From: Pseudodesulfovibrio cashew
GTDB lineage: Bacteria > Desulfobacterota > Desulfovibrionia > Desulfovibrionales > Desulfovibrionaceae
DNA: 64,000 nucleotides
Direction: 5' to 3'
Assembly: GCF_009762795.1 (NCBI RefSeq)
Contig: NZ_CP046400.1
Span: 3,238,501 to 3,302,500, forward strand
Part shown: one piece after another, positions 7,381 through 19,726 of the stretch
Numbering within the stretch: the first letter of the stretch is position 1
Layout: every line of letters starts with the position of its first letter
Program-made: the position numbers and the translations under genes
The notes under the pieces: model-generated
What the model saw: the letters and a program-made list of their open reading frames with translations, nothing else
What the model was told of the DNA's origin: nothing
The model's database searches: none

Positions 7381-8685
7381 ATGATCTACGATATTCAAAA
7401 CGAGACTCTGCCCAGGGAGGACCTGGAAAAACTGCAACTGCGGCGTCTCCAGGCCCTGTGCGAGCGGGTCTACGCCAACGTGCCCTTCTACCGCAGGAAA
7501 TTTGATGAAAAGGGCATCAAGCCTCAAGACATCAAATCCTTGAGGGACATCACCCTGCTCCCGTTCACGGTCAAGCAGGACCTGCGCGACCAGTATCCCT
7601 TCGGCATGTTCGCCGTGCCCAAGGACCAGATCGTGCGCATTCACTCCTCCTCAGGAACCACCGGCACCGCAACCGTGGTCGGCTACACCAAGCGCGACAT
7701 CGACAACTGGGGCGCGCTCATGGCCCGCTCCTTTGCCGCGTCCGGCGCCACCGCCGCCGACACCGTGCACAACGCCTATGGCTACGGGCTCTTTACCGGA
7801 GGCCTGGGTGCTCACTACGGAGCGGAAGCCCTGGGCGCCACGGTTGTCCCGGTATCGGGCGGAGCCACCCGCAGGCAGGTTACCCTGCTCAAGGACTTTG
7901 CCCCGGACGTCATCTGCTGCACGCCCTCCTACGCCCTGTTCCTGGCTGAAACCGGCGAGGAAATGGGGATCAACATCAAGGACCTTCCCCTGCGCATCGG
8001 CATCTTCGGAGCCGAGCCCTGGACCAACGAAATGCGCGTGGAAATCGAAAAACGACTCGGGATCACGGCCATCGACATCTACGGTCTGTCCGAAGTGATG
8101 GGCCCCGGAGTAGCCATCGAATGTGCCGAGGCCCAAGACGGCCTGCATATCCAGGAAGACCACTTCCTGGCCGAGACCATCGACCCGGTGTCCGGCGAAC
8201 CCGTAGGCCCGGGTGAAGAAGGCGAGCTGGTCTTCACCACCCTGACCAAGGAAGGCATCCCCCTGATCCGCTACCGCACCCGCGACCTGACAACACTGAA
8301 TACGGTGCCCTGCAAATGCGGCCGCACAACGGCCCGCATGAAGCGCGTCACAGGTCGCTCCGACGACATGCTGATCATTCGCGGCGTCAACGTCTTCCCG
8401 TCCCAGATCGAATCCATTCTCATCGAGACTGAGGGACTCACTCCGCATTACCAGCTCATAGTCGCACGTCAGGGCAACCTGGACACCCTGGAAGTCCAGG
8501 TCGAGGTCAATGAGTCCATCTTCTCGGACGAGATTAAGAATTTACAACGTGTGGAATCGAAGGTAATGAAGAACATCAAGGAATTCCTTGGCGTCACGGC
8601 CAAGGTGACCTTGGTCAACCCCAAGGAAATCGAGCGTTCCGTCGGCAAAGCCAAACGCATTGTCGACAAGCGAAACGAAGGATAA
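7381..8685 (+). CDS. paaK: Phenylacetate-CoA ligase family enzyme (AMP-forming)
   Basis: The 434-residue acyl-CoA synthetase has the AMP-binding P-loop [14 protein letters not shown] (about residues 88-101), the [10 protein letters not shown] adenine motif, RYRTRDL, and the C-terminal [20 protein letters not shown] hinge typical of PaaK. It activates an aryl or indolyl acetate as CoA thioester. In anaerobes that ferment amino acids, such ligases often act with 2-oxoacid:ferredoxin oxidoreductases, giving phenylacetyl- or indoleacetyl-CoA and ATP in reverse. The start at 7381 follows AAGGAGGAGAG. It is paired with a tandem ACT protein 25 bp downstream and preceded by a structured leader. Confidence 0.92.
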   Translation: MIYDIQNETLPREDLEKLQLRRLQALCERVYANVPFYRRKFDEKGIKPQDIKSLRDITLLPFTVKQDLRDQYPFGMFAVPKDQIVRIHSSSGTTGTATVVGYTKRDIDNWGALMARSFAASGATAADTVHNAYGYGLFTGGLGAHYGAEALGATVVPVSGGATRRQVTLLKDFAPDVICCTPSYALFLAETGEEMGINIKDLPLRIGIFGAEPWTNEMRVEIEKRLGITAIDIYGLSEVMGPGVAIECAEAQDGLHIQEDHFLAETIDPVSGEPVGPGEEGELVFTTLTKEGIPLIRYRTRDLTTLNTVPCKCGRTTARMKRVTGRSDDMLIIRGVNVFPSQIESILIETEGLTPHYQLIVARQGNLDTLEVQVEVNESIFSDEIKNLQRVESKVMKNIKEFLGVTAKVTLVNPKEIERSVGKAKRIVDKRNEG

Positions 8686-8710
8686 CCGAACATAATCCAA
8701 GGAGAAAACC

Positions 8711-9142
8711 ATGAAAGTAGATCAACTCTCCATATTTCTGGAAAACCGAGCGGGCCGCCTGGCCGAAGTGACCCGCCTTCTGGCTGAAGCGGAAGTCAAC
8801 ATCCGGGCCCTGTCCCTGGCCGACACCTCGGATTTCGGCATCCTGCGGCTGATCGTGTCCGACTTCGAAAAGGCCAAAGCCAAGCTCAAGGAAAATGGCT
8901 TCACCGTTGGCCGCACCTCTGTGGTGGCGGTCGAGGTTGCCGACTCCCCCGGCGGATTGCACAATATTCTCTCCATGTTGCAGGATGCCGGCATCAACGT
9001 CGAATACATGTATGCCTTTGTGCAGCAGTCTGGCGACTCCGCCGTGCTTATCCTGCGCTTTGATCGTACTGAGCAGGGCATCGAACTTCTCCAGAAGAAC
9101 AACATCACCATCATTCCGGGAGAAAAGCTCTACTCCATGTAG
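8711..9142 (+). CDS. Tandem ACT-domain amino-acid-binding protein
   Basis: The 143-residue protein consists of two ACT domains (about 1-66 and 70-143), each starting with a VEV or LSIF strand and a DxPGGL- or NRAGRL-type ligand loop ([11 protein letters not shown] near residue 12; [10 protein letters not shown] near 79). ACT pairs bind amino acids at dimer interfaces. It has no catalytic domain, so a regulatory role is likely, probably on the neighbouring PaaK or its pathway; this is inference from the conserved pairing. AAGGAG precedes the ATG, and a strong terminator follows. Confidence 0.9.
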   Translation: MKVDQLSIFLENRAGRLAEVTRLLAEAEVNIRALSLADTSDFGILRLIVSDFEKAKAKLKENGFTVGRTSVVAVEVADSPGGLHNILSMLQDAGINVEYMYAFVQQSGDSAVLILRFDRTEQGIELLQKNNITIIPGEKLYSM

Positions 9143-9168
9143 TCTATTGAAGTACCCGAATAGTAGCA

Positions 9169-9206
9169 GGGGCGGGAACCGATATCGGTTCCCGCCCCCT
9201 TTTTTA
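9169..9206 (+). terminator. Intrinsic terminator of paaK-ACT
   Basis: A perfect 15-bp-arm palindrome (GGGGCGGGAACCGAT and complement) is followed by CTTTTTT. Confidence 0.93.
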
Positions 9207-9289
9207 CCACTCCGGACGAAATGCGCGAAGCAGAGAAAACTGCATGTAGTGAATTTTCCACTCCATTGTTGCGCGCTAGCCGCAAAAAG

Positions 9290-9319
9290 CCTATGAAGCG
9301 CATAGGGTCAGCCTATAGG
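9290..9319. repeat. Inverted repeats upstream of the binding-protein gene
   Basis: CCTATG (9290-9295) and CATAGG (9301-9306) form an inverted repeat with a 5-bp spacer, followed by the palindrome CCTATAGG (9312-9319). This may be an operator for the gene at 9428. Otherwise the 285-bp gap holds only the terminator. Confidence 0.35.
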
Positions 9320-9427
9320 GAGCAAAAAAGAGATGAACTGATGTCCTATCCTCTCCCCGGCACTCCTGCGACAATACCTGCACACATCCGAGCATGGCCG
9401 CAGAACATAGCGGCACAGGAATAAAGC

Positions 9428-10201
9428 ATGCCGAAAATCTTCCTCATCCCCACGCTGTTGCTTCTCTTGGCCACGCCAGTACTGGCGGAAGACGTTGTTC
9501 TGCTTTCAAACGAATACGCCCCATACGTGAATGTTGATCAGAACCACCCTGGATTTCTGACGGAACTGGTTGTGGCAGCTTTCAAGGAGGTGGGAGTAAA
9601 GGCACATGTTGAATTCCGTCCGTGGCGACGATGCGCCATGTTGGTGGAGTCCGGCTCCTACCTTGGGGCCTTTCCCTACGCGATCTCCAAAGAGCGGGAA
9701 AAATACGCATGGTTCTCCAACAGCATCTGGAGTTGCCGAAATGTTTTTTTCTATCTTAAAAAATCTTTTCCAGACTACGATTACACCAACCTAGAATCCA
9801 TGCGGAGCTACCTAATCGGCGGCACGTCAGGTAACTACTACGAAAAAGTCTTTCACAAAGTCGGTCTCCGGGTGGATTATGCGCCGGGAGAAGCCTCGGG
9901 ACTCTGGAAACTATGGGACCGACGCAATGACTTTTTTGCGGAAGACGAGTTGGTGGGATGGAGCTTGATCAGACGCATCTTCCCTGAGCAGCGAGAACGG
10001 TTTGCCTCCACCCCCACGCCCTGGCGCATCAATCCCCAACACCTCATGATTTCCAAGAAGTATCCCGGTTCACGAAAATTGCTGCAACGGTTCAACGAGG
10101 GCTTGAAAAAGATCAGAACAAACGGGACATTCCATATGATCCTCAGCCATTACATCGACCTGGACCAGCCATCAAACACCATCCGCTTCGAAAGCAAATA
10201 A
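9428..10201 (+). CDS. Periplasmic solute-binding protein, family 3-like (orphan)
   Basis: The 257-residue protein has a signal peptide ending at VLAEDV (residues 1-20) and the bacterial family 3 binding-protein fold: NEYAPYVN near the N-terminus, the GFLTELV segment, and FRPWRRC. No permease or ATPase gene is near, so it may not serve an ABC transporter. Similar orphans in this group act in sensing or have unknown roles. CAGGA precedes the ATG. Ligand class is not readable: the usual amino-acid-contacting Arg/Asp pattern is not evident to me. Its neighbour downstream is an Hpt protein. Confidence 0.8.
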   Translation: MPKIFLIPTLLLLLATPVLAEDVVLLSNEYAPYVNVDQNHPGFLTELVVAAFKEVGVKAHVEFRPWRRCAMLVESGSYLGAFPYAISKEREKYAWFSNSIWSCRNVFFYLKKSFPDYDYTNLESMRSYLIGGTSGNYYEKVFHKVGLRVDYAPGEASGLWKLWDRRNDFFAEDELVGWSLIRRIFPEQRERFASTPTPWRINPQHLMISKKYPGSRKLLQRFNEGLKKIRTNGTFHMILSHYIDLDQPSNTIRFESK

Positions 10202-10313
10202 TTGGCATCTCCCTCCCCATATTTTTCAGCAAACCTGTTGCCGAAAATTTCTCAGTACCGTATGAAATAGGAATCCGTACGGATTAGAAAAAGAGGTACC
10301 GAGGGAGACGTCT

Positions 10314-10697
10314 GTGACGACTGCAGAAAGAACCAAAAACATCATGGAGCCGGTGGCAAGCGAGGTGATGGATTCCAAATTTCTGGAGTCCATGGCAGGC
10401 AAGCAATCCTTTCTGAAACGGATGTTCACGGTTTTCATTTCCCAGGAGCCCAAACGGTTGCGAGAAATCCGAAAGGCGCTGGAAGAGGGAAACGAAGAGC
10501 AACTCCGACACTTGGCCCATTCACTCAAGGGAGGTTCGGCAACCATGGGCGTCGCACGAGTGCGCGACTGTTGCCTCGCCCTGGAGAACGCGGCCAAGGC
10601 TCATGACCTGAAAGCCGCCGAGGCTCTAATCCCCAAGCTGGAAACGGAGATGCGTCGGGCCTACGCCTTCATGTTCAACTACCTGGACGAGCACTAG
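10314..10697 (+). CDS. Histidine phosphotransfer (Hpt) domain protein
   Basis: This 127-residue four-helix Hpt protein has the motif HLAHSLKGGSATMG; His69 in HSLKG is the expected phosphoacceptor. Such free Hpt proteins relay phosphate between hybrid kinases and response regulators in the cytoplasm. The start is GTG at 10314 with GGGAG upstream; an in-frame ATG at 10344 would still keep the domain. No kinase or receiver gene adjoins it. The partner is unknown. Confidence 0.85.
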   Translation: MTTAERTKNIMEPVASEVMDSKFLESMAGKQSFLKRMFTVFISQEPKRLREIRKALEEGNEEQLRHLAHSLKGGSATMGVARVRDCCLALENAAKAHDLKAAEALIPKLETEMRRAYAFMFNYLDEH

Positions 10698-10720
10698 ACT
10701 CCGCTTACGAAACCCATTCG

Positions 10721-12079
10721 TCAGGCATCCGCTCTGAGCGGAGCCCGTCCCACGCCGGGCCAGACGCGAACCAGACCGAACGCGGCCCGTACAGACGTCC
10801 ACAGCGCGGTGGTCAACCAGACATAGACAAGAAGATGTTCGGGACGGACGGCCTCCAGGTACATGACGGCACCGCCTGCCATCAGCGACGCGGCCAGCAT
10901 GGCGTTTCGCAGATAGCGAAAATCGCCGGTTCCCCAGTGAATGCCGTCGGTCGCAAAGGAAAGCGCTCCGACGGGCTGGCTCAAAGAGACCACTAGCCAG
11001 GCAGGACCGAAAACAGCCATGGCCGAAGGAGGAACCAGCAGCCACGCCACTCCGGCCTCCCCCAGAAGCATGGCACCGCACAGGACCACCCCGGTTGCCA
11101 GACTCCAGAGACAGACGCTTCTCGCCACTCGCCGAGCGAGAGCCCTGTCTCCCGCACCTAGAAAATAGCCTACGAGGCTCTGCCCGCTAATGGCGAAGGC
11201 ATCCAGAAACAGAGCTGAAAACAAAAAGAACTGCCGAATTGCCTGATAGGCGGCGCCCTCATCGGCCCCGGCCTTGTTGGCAACCCGCGTACACAGAGCC
11301 AAAAAGACCAAAAGCGAACCAGTTCGCACAAAGAGGTCCCCGCCGATCTTCATCAGTCTCGCCACGCCCGCACCGCGTATATCCATGGTCAGACCGAGGC
11401 GTTTCTTGACCACGGCCAGAGTCCAGATCGCACCGATCCACTGACTCGCCGTGCTGGCTATTGCCGCACCGGCCACGCCCATGGGAGCCACAGGCCCTGC
11501 CCCGAAGATGAGCCACCAATCAAGCAGGACGTTGACCAGGTTGATTCCAACGGCCACGAAAAGGGGCGTACGCATATCCTGGACACCCCGGAGTGCCCCG
11601 AAACAGGCAAGAGTTACCAGCACGGCGGGCGCGCCTAACAATCGATAGTACATGTATTGACAGGCAAGATCGTTCACCGCGCCTTCACCGCCAAGCAATG
11701 CTGCGATGGGACTCAGCACGGGCAAGGCCGCCAGCATCAGAATGACGCCTATGCCCGTAGCCATGGCGGCAGCCAAAGAGACCACCTTCACGGCCCGCTC
11801 GTGATGTCCGCCGCCAACAGCCTGGGCCACTTCCGTCTGGGTTCCGATACCGAGAAACGTGAAGGCCCAAAAAATGGATGAAAAGGCCACCGTCCCGACC
11901 CCCAGCGCGGCCACGGGTTCCGAACCGGACAAACGTGCCACGAAAGCCGTATCCGCCAAGCCGGTGAGAGGTTCGGCCACAAGGGAAAACAATACCGGCA
12001 ACGCCAGACCGAGCAGCGTCCTGTTAGGCCTGCGCACAAAAGGATGTTCTCTCGACTCTTCCGAAACTCTCTTGTTCAT
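10721..12079 (-). CDS. MATE family multidrug/Na+ antiporter
   Basis: The 452-residue protein has about twelve hydrophobic helices in two similar halves, as in MATE exporters, with the N-terminal PLTGLADTAFVARL motif of the DinF-like branch in helix 1. These inner-membrane proteins export cationic drugs or metabolites against Na+ or H+. ATG at 12079 follows GGGAGAG. The gene is convergent with the Hpt gene (23 bp between stops) and divergent from cardiolipin synthase (97 bp). The substrate is not predictable. Confidence 0.88.
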   Translation of the reverse strand: MNKRVSEESREHPFVRRPNRTLLGLALPVLFSLVAEPLTGLADTAFVARLSGSEPVAALGVGTVAFSSIFWAFTFLGIGTQTEVAQAVGGGHHERAVKVVSLAAAMATGIGVILMLAALPVLSPIAALLGGEGAVNDLACQYMYYRLLGAPAVLVTLACFGALRGVQDMRTPLFVAVGINLVNVLLDWWLIFGAGPVAPMGVAGAAIASTASQWIGAIWTLAVVKKRLGLTMDIRGAGVARLMKIGGDLFVRTGSLLVFLALCTRVANKAGADEGAAYQAIRQFFLFSALFLDAFAISGQSLVGYFLGAGDRALARRVARSVCLWSLATGVVLCGAMLLGEAGVAWLLVPPSAMAVFGPAWLVVSLSQPVGALSFATDGIHWGTGDFRYLRNAMLAASLMAGGAVMYLEAVRPEHLLVYVWLTTALWTSVRAAFGLVRVWPGVGRAPLRADA

Positions 12080-12176
12080 TCAATCTCTCCCGTTCAGGGG
12101 AAAGAGAGATCACATATCTTCAGTAACGGCAAGAGAGTATATTCCGCTCACCATTTTTTTCTGTTATTTATCAGCC

Positions 12177-13622
12177 ATGTTCGAAACAGACATCCACTTC
12201 CTGCTTTCGGCTCTCAGCGCCGCCTACACTGTCATAGAAATAACCGCCATCATCAACGCGGTTTTCGCCGTGCGAGATACGCGGACACCACAAGGGGCCG
12301 TAGCATGGGCCATCTCCCTCGTTACGTTTCCTGTCTTGACGCTGCCCCTGTACTGGGTATTCGGGCGGCGCAAATTCCACGGATACGTGGATGTCATGCG
12401 CGAGGGCGAGGAACGCTTCCGGGAGTTGGTGGGCGACGACCATCCCCTGCCAGCCATAAAACGGCTTTCGGAACGACGGAATCCCCACTTGCCGCGTTGT
12501 GCCTTCGAAACTCTGGCAGGCATTCCCTTCATGGAAGGCAACTCTCTGGAATTGCTCGAGGATGGCAAGGCTACCTTCGATGCCATTTTCAAGGCAGTAG
12601 AAAGCGCTGAGCACTACATCTTCCTCCAATTCTTCATTGTCCACGATGACGGACTGGGCAGAAGCCTCAAAGACCTGCTCCTACGGAAAGCCCGGCAGGG
12701 AATCCGTATCCACTTCCTGTATGATGAGATCGGCTGCCACGACACTCCCGCCGCCTACTGGGAAGAGTTGCGGTCAAGCGGCGTCCAAGCCCACCCCTTC
12801 CATACCACGCGGGGATGGGGCAACAGGTTGCAGCTCAATTTCCGAAACCACCGCAAAATAGTAGTCGTGGACGGACACACCGCCTTTGTGGGCGGGCACA
12901 ACGTGGGAGACGAATACCTCGGCATAACAAAGAAATTTAACGGGTGGCGCGACACGCACCTGCGCATCAGCGGCCCGGCTCTGCTGGGAGTGCGCATGAG
13001 TTTTGCCCGAGACTGGTACTGGGCCACAGGTGAGATGCTGGAGTTGGACATGACCGTGCCCCCGGTGGCAGGTGATGCCGACGTACTGACTCTGGCCACG
13101 GGGCCCGCCGACGAACTGGAATCCTGCTCTCTCATGTTCATCCGCGCCATCAACGCGGCCCGCAAGCGGTTCTGGATCGCCAGTCCCTACTACGTACCGG
13201 ACAGCGCAGTGACCAAGGCACTTCAACTGGCGGCCATGCGCGGCGTGGATATCCGCATCATGCTCCCGGAAAAGGCTGACCATCTACTCGTCTACCTGGC
13301 CGGTTACGCCTGTCTCCACGACCTGGATATTCCCGGTATCCGCGTTTACCGCTACAATCAGGGATTCCTGCACCAAAAGGTCTTTCTTGCGGACAACACC
13401 CTGGCTGGAGTGGGCACCGCCAACCTGGACAACCGTTCCTTCCGCCTCAACTTCGAACTGACCATGCTCGTGGAGAACGCTGCCTTCAATCGGCAGATCA
13501 AGGAGATGCTCGAACGGGATTTCGCCCGCTGTGAGGAAACGGATACCAAGGAATATGATCGAAAGAACATCGTCTATCAGACTGCAGTCAAGTGCGCCCG
13601 CCTGCTCTCTCCCATTCTGTGA
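12177..13622 (+). CDS. cls: Cardiolipin synthase (two-HKD phospholipase D type)
   Basis: This 481-residue protein begins with two membrane helices (about 5-27 and 38-58), followed by two phospholipase D domains. The HxKxxxxD motifs are at residues 225-232 and 399-406, the second followed by GTANLDNRSF. The enzyme joins two phosphatidylglycerols into cardiolipin at the inner membrane. I chose ATG at 12177, which gives the normal N-terminus; a long upstream open frame runs antisense to the MATE gene and is not coding. Ribosome-site match is weak. A bidirectional terminator follows. Confidence 0.92.
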   Translation: MFETDIHFLLSALSAAYTVIEITAIINAVFAVRDTRTPQGAVAWAISLVTFPVLTLPLYWVFGRRKFHGYVDVMREGEERFRELVGDDHPLPAIKRLSERRNPHLPRCAFETLAGIPFMEGNSLELLEDGKATFDAIFKAVESAEHYIFLQFFIVHDDGLGRSLKDLLLRKARQGIRIHFLYDEIGCHDTPAAYWEELRSSGVQAHPFHTTRGWGNRLQLNFRNHRKIVVVDGHTAFVGGHNVGDEYLGITKKFNGWRDTHLRISGPALLGVRMSFARDWYWATGEMLELDMTVPPVAGDADVLTLATGPADELESCSLMFIRAINAARKRFWIASPYYVPDSAVTKALQLAAMRGVDIRIMLPEKADHLLVYLAGYACLHDLDIPGIRVYRYNQGFLHQKVFLADNTLAGVGTANLDNRSFRLNFELTMLVENAAFNRQIKEMLERDFARCEETDTKEYDRKNIVYQTAVKCARLLSPIL

Positions 13623-13686
13623 TTTCTTACTCTAGAAATAACCGGCTCAAATAAGAGACACCGCTTTCGAAGAAATAGTATTCAAC

Positions 13687-13719
13687 AAAAAAGAGGCTCC
13701 CTACGGGAGCCCCTTTTCT
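13687..13719. terminator. Bidirectional intrinsic terminator
   Basis: GGCTCCC-TAC-GGGAGCC lies between an A-run and a T-run, and serves cls (plus) and dapB (minus). Confidence 0.88.
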
Positions 13720-13739
13720 CTTGTCAGTATTAAATTCGC

Positions 13740-14519
13740 CTAGAAGATGTCAGCCATGGCGTAGAGCTTGCCCGGCTTCTGCTGCGCCAACCACTTGGCC
13801 GCACGCAACGCGCCGGAGGCAAAAGTCTCTCGCGAGTGGGCACGGTGAGTGACTTCAATCCTCTCCCCCGGACCGAAGAAGAACATGGTGTGGTCGCCGA
13901 CCACGTCGCCGCCGCGCAGGGTCTGGACACCAATCTCCTTCTTCGGGCGCTCGCCGATAATGCCGTCGCGACAGTGCTTCTTGACCTCGTCATAGTCCCA
14001 GCCACGGGCTTCGGCCAGACACTGGGCCAGCTTGAGGGCTGTTCCGCTGGGCGAGTCCTTCTTCATCTTGTGATGGGTCTCGACCATCTCCATGTCATAT
14101 GCTTCGCCCAGAGCCTGAACCAGATCGGGCAGGATCTTGAGCAGGACGTTGACGCCCACGGACATGTTCGGAGCCCAGAAGATGGGAACCTCCTTGGCCG
14201 ATTCAGCCAGTTCGGCCTGCTGCTCCTTGTTCAGGCCGGTAGTGCCGATGACGATGGGATTGCCGTTCTTGGCCGCCACCTTGGCCGAGGCCACAGAGGA
14301 CTCGGGGGACGTGAAGTCAATAACCACGGCACCGGGCACCTCCGGGAGAAGCTCCTCCAGGCAGTCCGAAGCGGTGCAGCCGTCAAAATCGATGCCCCCG
14401 GCGTTGCCCTTGCGCTCGCACGCGCCCACCAGGTTAAGTTCATCGTCAGCCAAAGTCAGGTTGACCAGCGTGTTGCCCATGCGCCCCTTGGCGCCCAAAA
14501 TCACGATATTTGTCGTCAT
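13740..14519 (-). CDS. dapB: 4-hydroxy-tetrahydrodipicolinate reductase
   Basis: This 259-residue cytoplasmic enzyme reduces hydroxytetrahydrodipicolinate in lysine and diaminopimelate synthesis. It has the N-terminal GAKGRMG dinucleotide loop, the VDFTSPE and GTTG blocks, the [15 protein letters not shown] catalytic motif (His pair and Lys) and the C-terminal dimer region. CAGGAG lies before the ATG. It is the last gene of a minus-strand set after ligA (24-bp gap), followed by a terminator. Confidence 0.96.
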   Translation of the reverse strand: MTTNIVILGAKGRMGNTLVNLTLADDELNLVGACERKGNAGGIDFDGCTASDCLEELLPEVPGAVVIDFTSPESSVASAKVAAKNGNPIVIGTTGLNKEQQAELAESAKEVPIFWAPNMSVGVNVLLKILPDLVQALGEAYDMEMVETHHKMKKDSPSGTALKLAQCLAEARGWDYDEVKKHCRDGIIGERPKKEIGVQTLRGGDVVGDHTMFFFGPGERIEVTHRAHSRETFASGALRAAKWLAQQKPGKLYAMADIF

Positions 14520-14543
14520 TGCATACTCCTGCTTGTTAAATAT

Positions 14544-16601
<2,058 letters not shown>

Positions 16602-17636
16602 TTAAAGTATTGCCTTGATCTCGCTCAGGTTGGTCTTCTTGCCCACCGCCAGCAGGGTGTCCCCGGCATGGATGACTTCCTTGGGGCCGGGGTTGAAGAC
16701 CATCTCCCCGTTGGCCTGCTTGATGGCGATGATGATCAGGTTGAAACGCGGGCGAATCTTGGAGTCGATGAGGTCCAGGCCGCACAGTTCGGACTCGGCG
16801 GTAACGGCGAGCTCCTCCATCTGCAGGTCGATGCCTCCGCGAACGGCCAGTTCGATGAAGTTGGTCACCGTGGGACGAAGCACGTTCTGGGCCATACGCA
16901 ATCCGCCGATGAAGTGAGGCAGGACCACACGATTGGCCCCAGCCAGTTCCAACCGTGAAATATGCGTCTTGTCTCCGGCGCGGGCGACGATGGTAATATC
17001 CGGGTTAAGCTGGCGGGCTGTCAGGGTCACGTAGACGTTGGCGGCCTCGCTGGTCAGGGCGGAGATGAGCGACTTGGCGTGAAGCAGGCCTGCCGCCAAA
17101 AGGGTCTCATCGCTGGTGGCATCGCCTTCAATGCACAGAATCCCGTCCTGCTCCAGCTTGTCGATCAGGTCAGGGTCCTGTTCGATGACGACCACGGCAT
17201 GTCCCTCGTTCATGATCTCCTGAACCACGATGGTGCCGATTCGCCCATAGCCACAAATGATAAAATGATTTCGCAGCTTACTGATTTCTTTGAGCATCTT
17301 GTGCTTACCCCACATTATTTGCAAACGCCCGTCGATGAGCAGTTGAGCGAACGCACCGGCAATATAGACGAAACCGCCCACGCCACCCATGATCAGGAAG
17401 GCCGTGAAAAGCCGCCCTGCCTCGGAGAGCTGGTTGACCTCCATGTAGCCGACGGTGGAAAGAGTGATGACCACCATGTAAAACGAACTGACAAAATCCC
17501 AGTCCTCATAGCCCATGTAAAAGGCGATCCCGATCAGGAAGACGATGAACAGATATACGACGCCGAGGACGACACTCCAGAAAGACCCGAGTTTCGCCCT
17601 CAGCCTGAGCATCCGTCTGTGAAACACATCGCCCAT
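16602..17636 (-). CDS. Two-TM potassium-channel-like protein with RCK (TrkA-N/C) domains; unusual filter
   Basis: This 344-residue inner-membrane protein has a TM helix (about 20-41), a pore loop, a second TM (about 75-95), an RCK/TrkA-N Rossmann domain starting at FIICGYGRIG (about 115), and a TrkA-C domain (about 260-344). The architecture is that of MthK-like ligand-gated K+ channels. The filter reads S-T-V-G-Y-M-E (residues 60-66), with Met65 where the K+ signature has Gly. Conductance or selectivity may therefore differ. AGGGGAT precedes the ATG, and uvrB ends 5 bp upstream. Confidence 0.9.
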   Translation of the reverse strand: MGDVFHRRMLRLRAKLGSFWSVVLGVVYLFIVFLIGIAFYMGYEDWDFVSSFYMVVITLSTVGYMEVNQLSEAGRLFTAFLIMGGVGGFVYIAGAFAQLLIDGRLQIMWGKHKMLKEISKLRNHFIICGYGRIGTIVVQEIMNEGHAVVVIEQDPDLIDKLEQDGILCIEGDATSDETLLAAGLLHAKSLISALTSEAANVYVTLTARQLNPDITIVARAGDKTHISRLELAGANRVVLPHFIGGLRMAQNVLRPTVTNFIELAVRGGIDLQMEELAVTAESELCGLDLIDSKIRPRFNLIIIAIKQANGEMVFNPGPKEVIHAGDTLLAVGKKTNLSEIKAIL

Positions 17637-17641
17637 ATCCC

Positions 17642-19639
17642 CTACCCCAGCTCCAAAATTCTTTCCTGCAACAAGGCTATGCTGTCCCGAAGTTCGGCCG
17701 CCCGCTCGAAGGCCAGCTCCTTGGCGGCCTCTCGCATTTCCCGCTCCAACCGCTTGACTGTCTTCCGCAATACTTTCGGATCCGAGCCATACTCGGCGGC
17801 GGGCTCGGCTGCCATGGCCACGGTCTGGCCGCTACCGCCTCCCAACTCGCCGAACAGATTCTCCACCTTCTTGCGGATGGTCATGGGCGTAATGCCGTGA
17901 TCAACATTATATTGCTGTTGCTTTTCACGCCGCCGTTCGGTCTCCTCCATGGCTTCAGCCATGGACCCGGTGACCTTGTCCGCATAGAGGATCACCCTTC
18001 CTCCGACATTGCGCGCCGCCCTGCCGAAAGTCTGGATAAGAGACCGGTTGGAACGCAGGAACCCTTCCTTGTCCGCATCCAGAATCGCAACCAGGGACAC
18101 CTCGGGTATATCGAGCCCTTCCCGAAGCAGGTTGATTCCCACCAGCACGAAGAATTCCCCCGCCCGCAGAGCCTGGATGATGGCCATGCGCTCCAGGGTG
18201 TCGATATCCGAATGCAGGTAACGAGCAGGAACGCCCATGGAGTTGAGATAATCATTCAAATCCTCGGCCATGCGCTTGGTCAAAGTGGTGACCAGAACCC
18301 GCTCGTCCCGTGACTGTCTCTTTTTACATTCTGCCAGTAAATCGTCAATCTGTCCCTGTACTTTTCGGACCTCGACCTCAGGATCAAGCAGTCCCGTCGG
18401 ACGAATGATCTGTTCCACTACGACGCCCTGAGCCAGGTCCAGCTCCAAGGGACCGGGCGTGGCCGAAACATAGACGGCCTGATGCACCCGACCCTGGAAT
18501 TCCTCATAGTTGAGCGGACGGTTGTCCAGGGCCGAGGGCAACCGAAATCCGAAATCCACCAGCGTGGTCTTGCGTGATCTGTCGCCGTTATACATCCCGC
18601 CCACCTGCGGCAAGGCGATATGGGACTCGTCCACGAACAGAATGAAATCTTCCGGGAAATAGTCGAGCAAGGTGGATGGAGGCTGTCCCTCGGTCCGCCC
18701 GTCAAGGTGGCGGGAGTAGTTCTCGATGCCGTTGCAGTAGCCAAGCTCTTCTATGATCTCGAGGTCATACATGGTCCGCTGTTCCAGCCTCTGGGCCTCG
18801 ACCAGCTTGTTCGCGCCTTTCAATTCGGCCAGGCGCACCTGCAATTCATTGCGAATGTCATCCACCGCGCGATCCAGGTTTTCACGGTCGGACACGAAGT
18901 GGCTGCCTGGATAGATGACGGTCTTGCGAAGGCGGTCCTTGACTTCGCCGGTCAGCGGATCGGTCTCGGCAATGGAGTCGATCTCGTCACCGAAGAACTC
19001 TATGCGCAAGGCCTTCTCCCGGCTGTAGGCCGGGATGATTTCCACTACGTCTCCCCGAACGCGGAATGTGCTGCGATGGAAATCATAGTCGTTGCGCTCA
19101 TAGTGAATCTCCACCAGCCGCGATAAAAGGGACTCCATGGCCATGGTCTGCCCTTCTTCAACAGGGATGACCATTTTGGCATAAAAATCGGGTGAGCCCA
19201 ATCCATAGATGCAGGAAACCGAGGCCACGACCAGCACGTCGCTCCGGGTCAGGATCGCATGGGTGGCGGAGTGCCGGAGCTTGTCTATATTGTCGTTTAT
19301 GGACGAATCTTTCTCAATGTAGACGTCCGAGTGCGGCAGGTAGGCCTCAGGCTGGTAATAGTCATAATAACTTACGAAGTACTCGACAGCATTATCGGGA
19401 AAGAGAGAACGGAATTCGGTGTAGAGCTGCGCGGCCAGTGTCTTGTTGGGCGCGAGCACCAGGGCGGGCCGATTCAGTCCGGCCACTACGTTGGCCATAG
19501 TGAAGGTCTTGCCCGTACCGGTGGCGCCAAGCAAAACCTGATCTCGTACCCCTGCGCGCAACCCCGTCGTGAGCTCCTCGATGGCCTCCGGCTGATCTCC
19601 CTTGGGAGTAAAATCGCTGACAAGTCTGAAATCCGGCAT
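17642..19639 (-). CDS. uvrB: Excinuclease ABC subunit B
   Basis: The 665-residue UvrB has the Walker [10 protein letters not shown] (about residues 37-45), the beta-hairpin region [13 protein letters not shown]-like DESH, helicase motifs V-VI ending in GRAARN, and a C-terminal UVR domain (about 625-660) for UvrC contact. It verifies damage in nucleotide excision repair. I chose the ATG at 19639 (MPDFRL), the family start; an in-frame ATG 16 codons upstream is possible. It heads the run uvrB - channel - ligA - dapB. Confidence 0.97.
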   Translation of the reverse strand: MPDFRLVSDFTPKGDQPEAIEELTTGLRAGVRDQVLLGATGTGKTFTMANVVAGLNRPALVLAPNKTLAAQLYTEFRSLFPDNAVEYFVSYYDYYQPEAYLPHSDVYIEKDSSINDNIDKLRHSATHAILTRSDVLVVASVSCIYGLGSPDFYAKMVIPVEEGQTMAMESLLSRLVEIHYERNDYDFHRSTFRVRGDVVEIIPAYSREKALRIEFFGDEIDSIAETDPLTGEVKDRLRKTVIYPGSHFVSDRENLDRAVDDIRNELQVRLAELKGANKLVEAQRLEQRTMYDLEIIEELGYCNGIENYSRHLDGRTEGQPPSTLLDYFPEDFILFVDESHIALPQVGGMYNGDRSRKTTLVDFGFRLPSALDNRPLNYEEFQGRVHQAVYVSATPGPLELDLAQGVVVEQIIRPTGLLDPEVEVRKVQGQIDDLLAECKKRQSRDERVLVTTLTKRMAEDLNDYLNSMGVPARYLHSDIDTLERMAIIQALRAGEFFVLVGINLLREGLDIPEVSLVAILDADKEGFLRSNRSLIQTFGRAARNVGGRVILYADKVTGSMAEAMEETERRREKQQQYNVDHGITPMTIRKKVENLFGELGGGSGQTVAMAAEPAAEYGSDPKVLRKTVKRLEREMREAAKELAFERAAELRDSIALLQERILELG

Positions 19640-19726
19640 GAATATATCTCGTCCCACTTGAGGAAATTCGCTGAAACGCGTAATCAATTGTTATAGATAC
19701 CCGAAAAGCAACACGGAGCGACCGTA

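Noticed and set aside
9221..9424. 67-codon frame between the paaK terminator and the binding-protein gene
   Set aside because: No ribosome site, no recognisable composition and it overlaps the inverted repeats.
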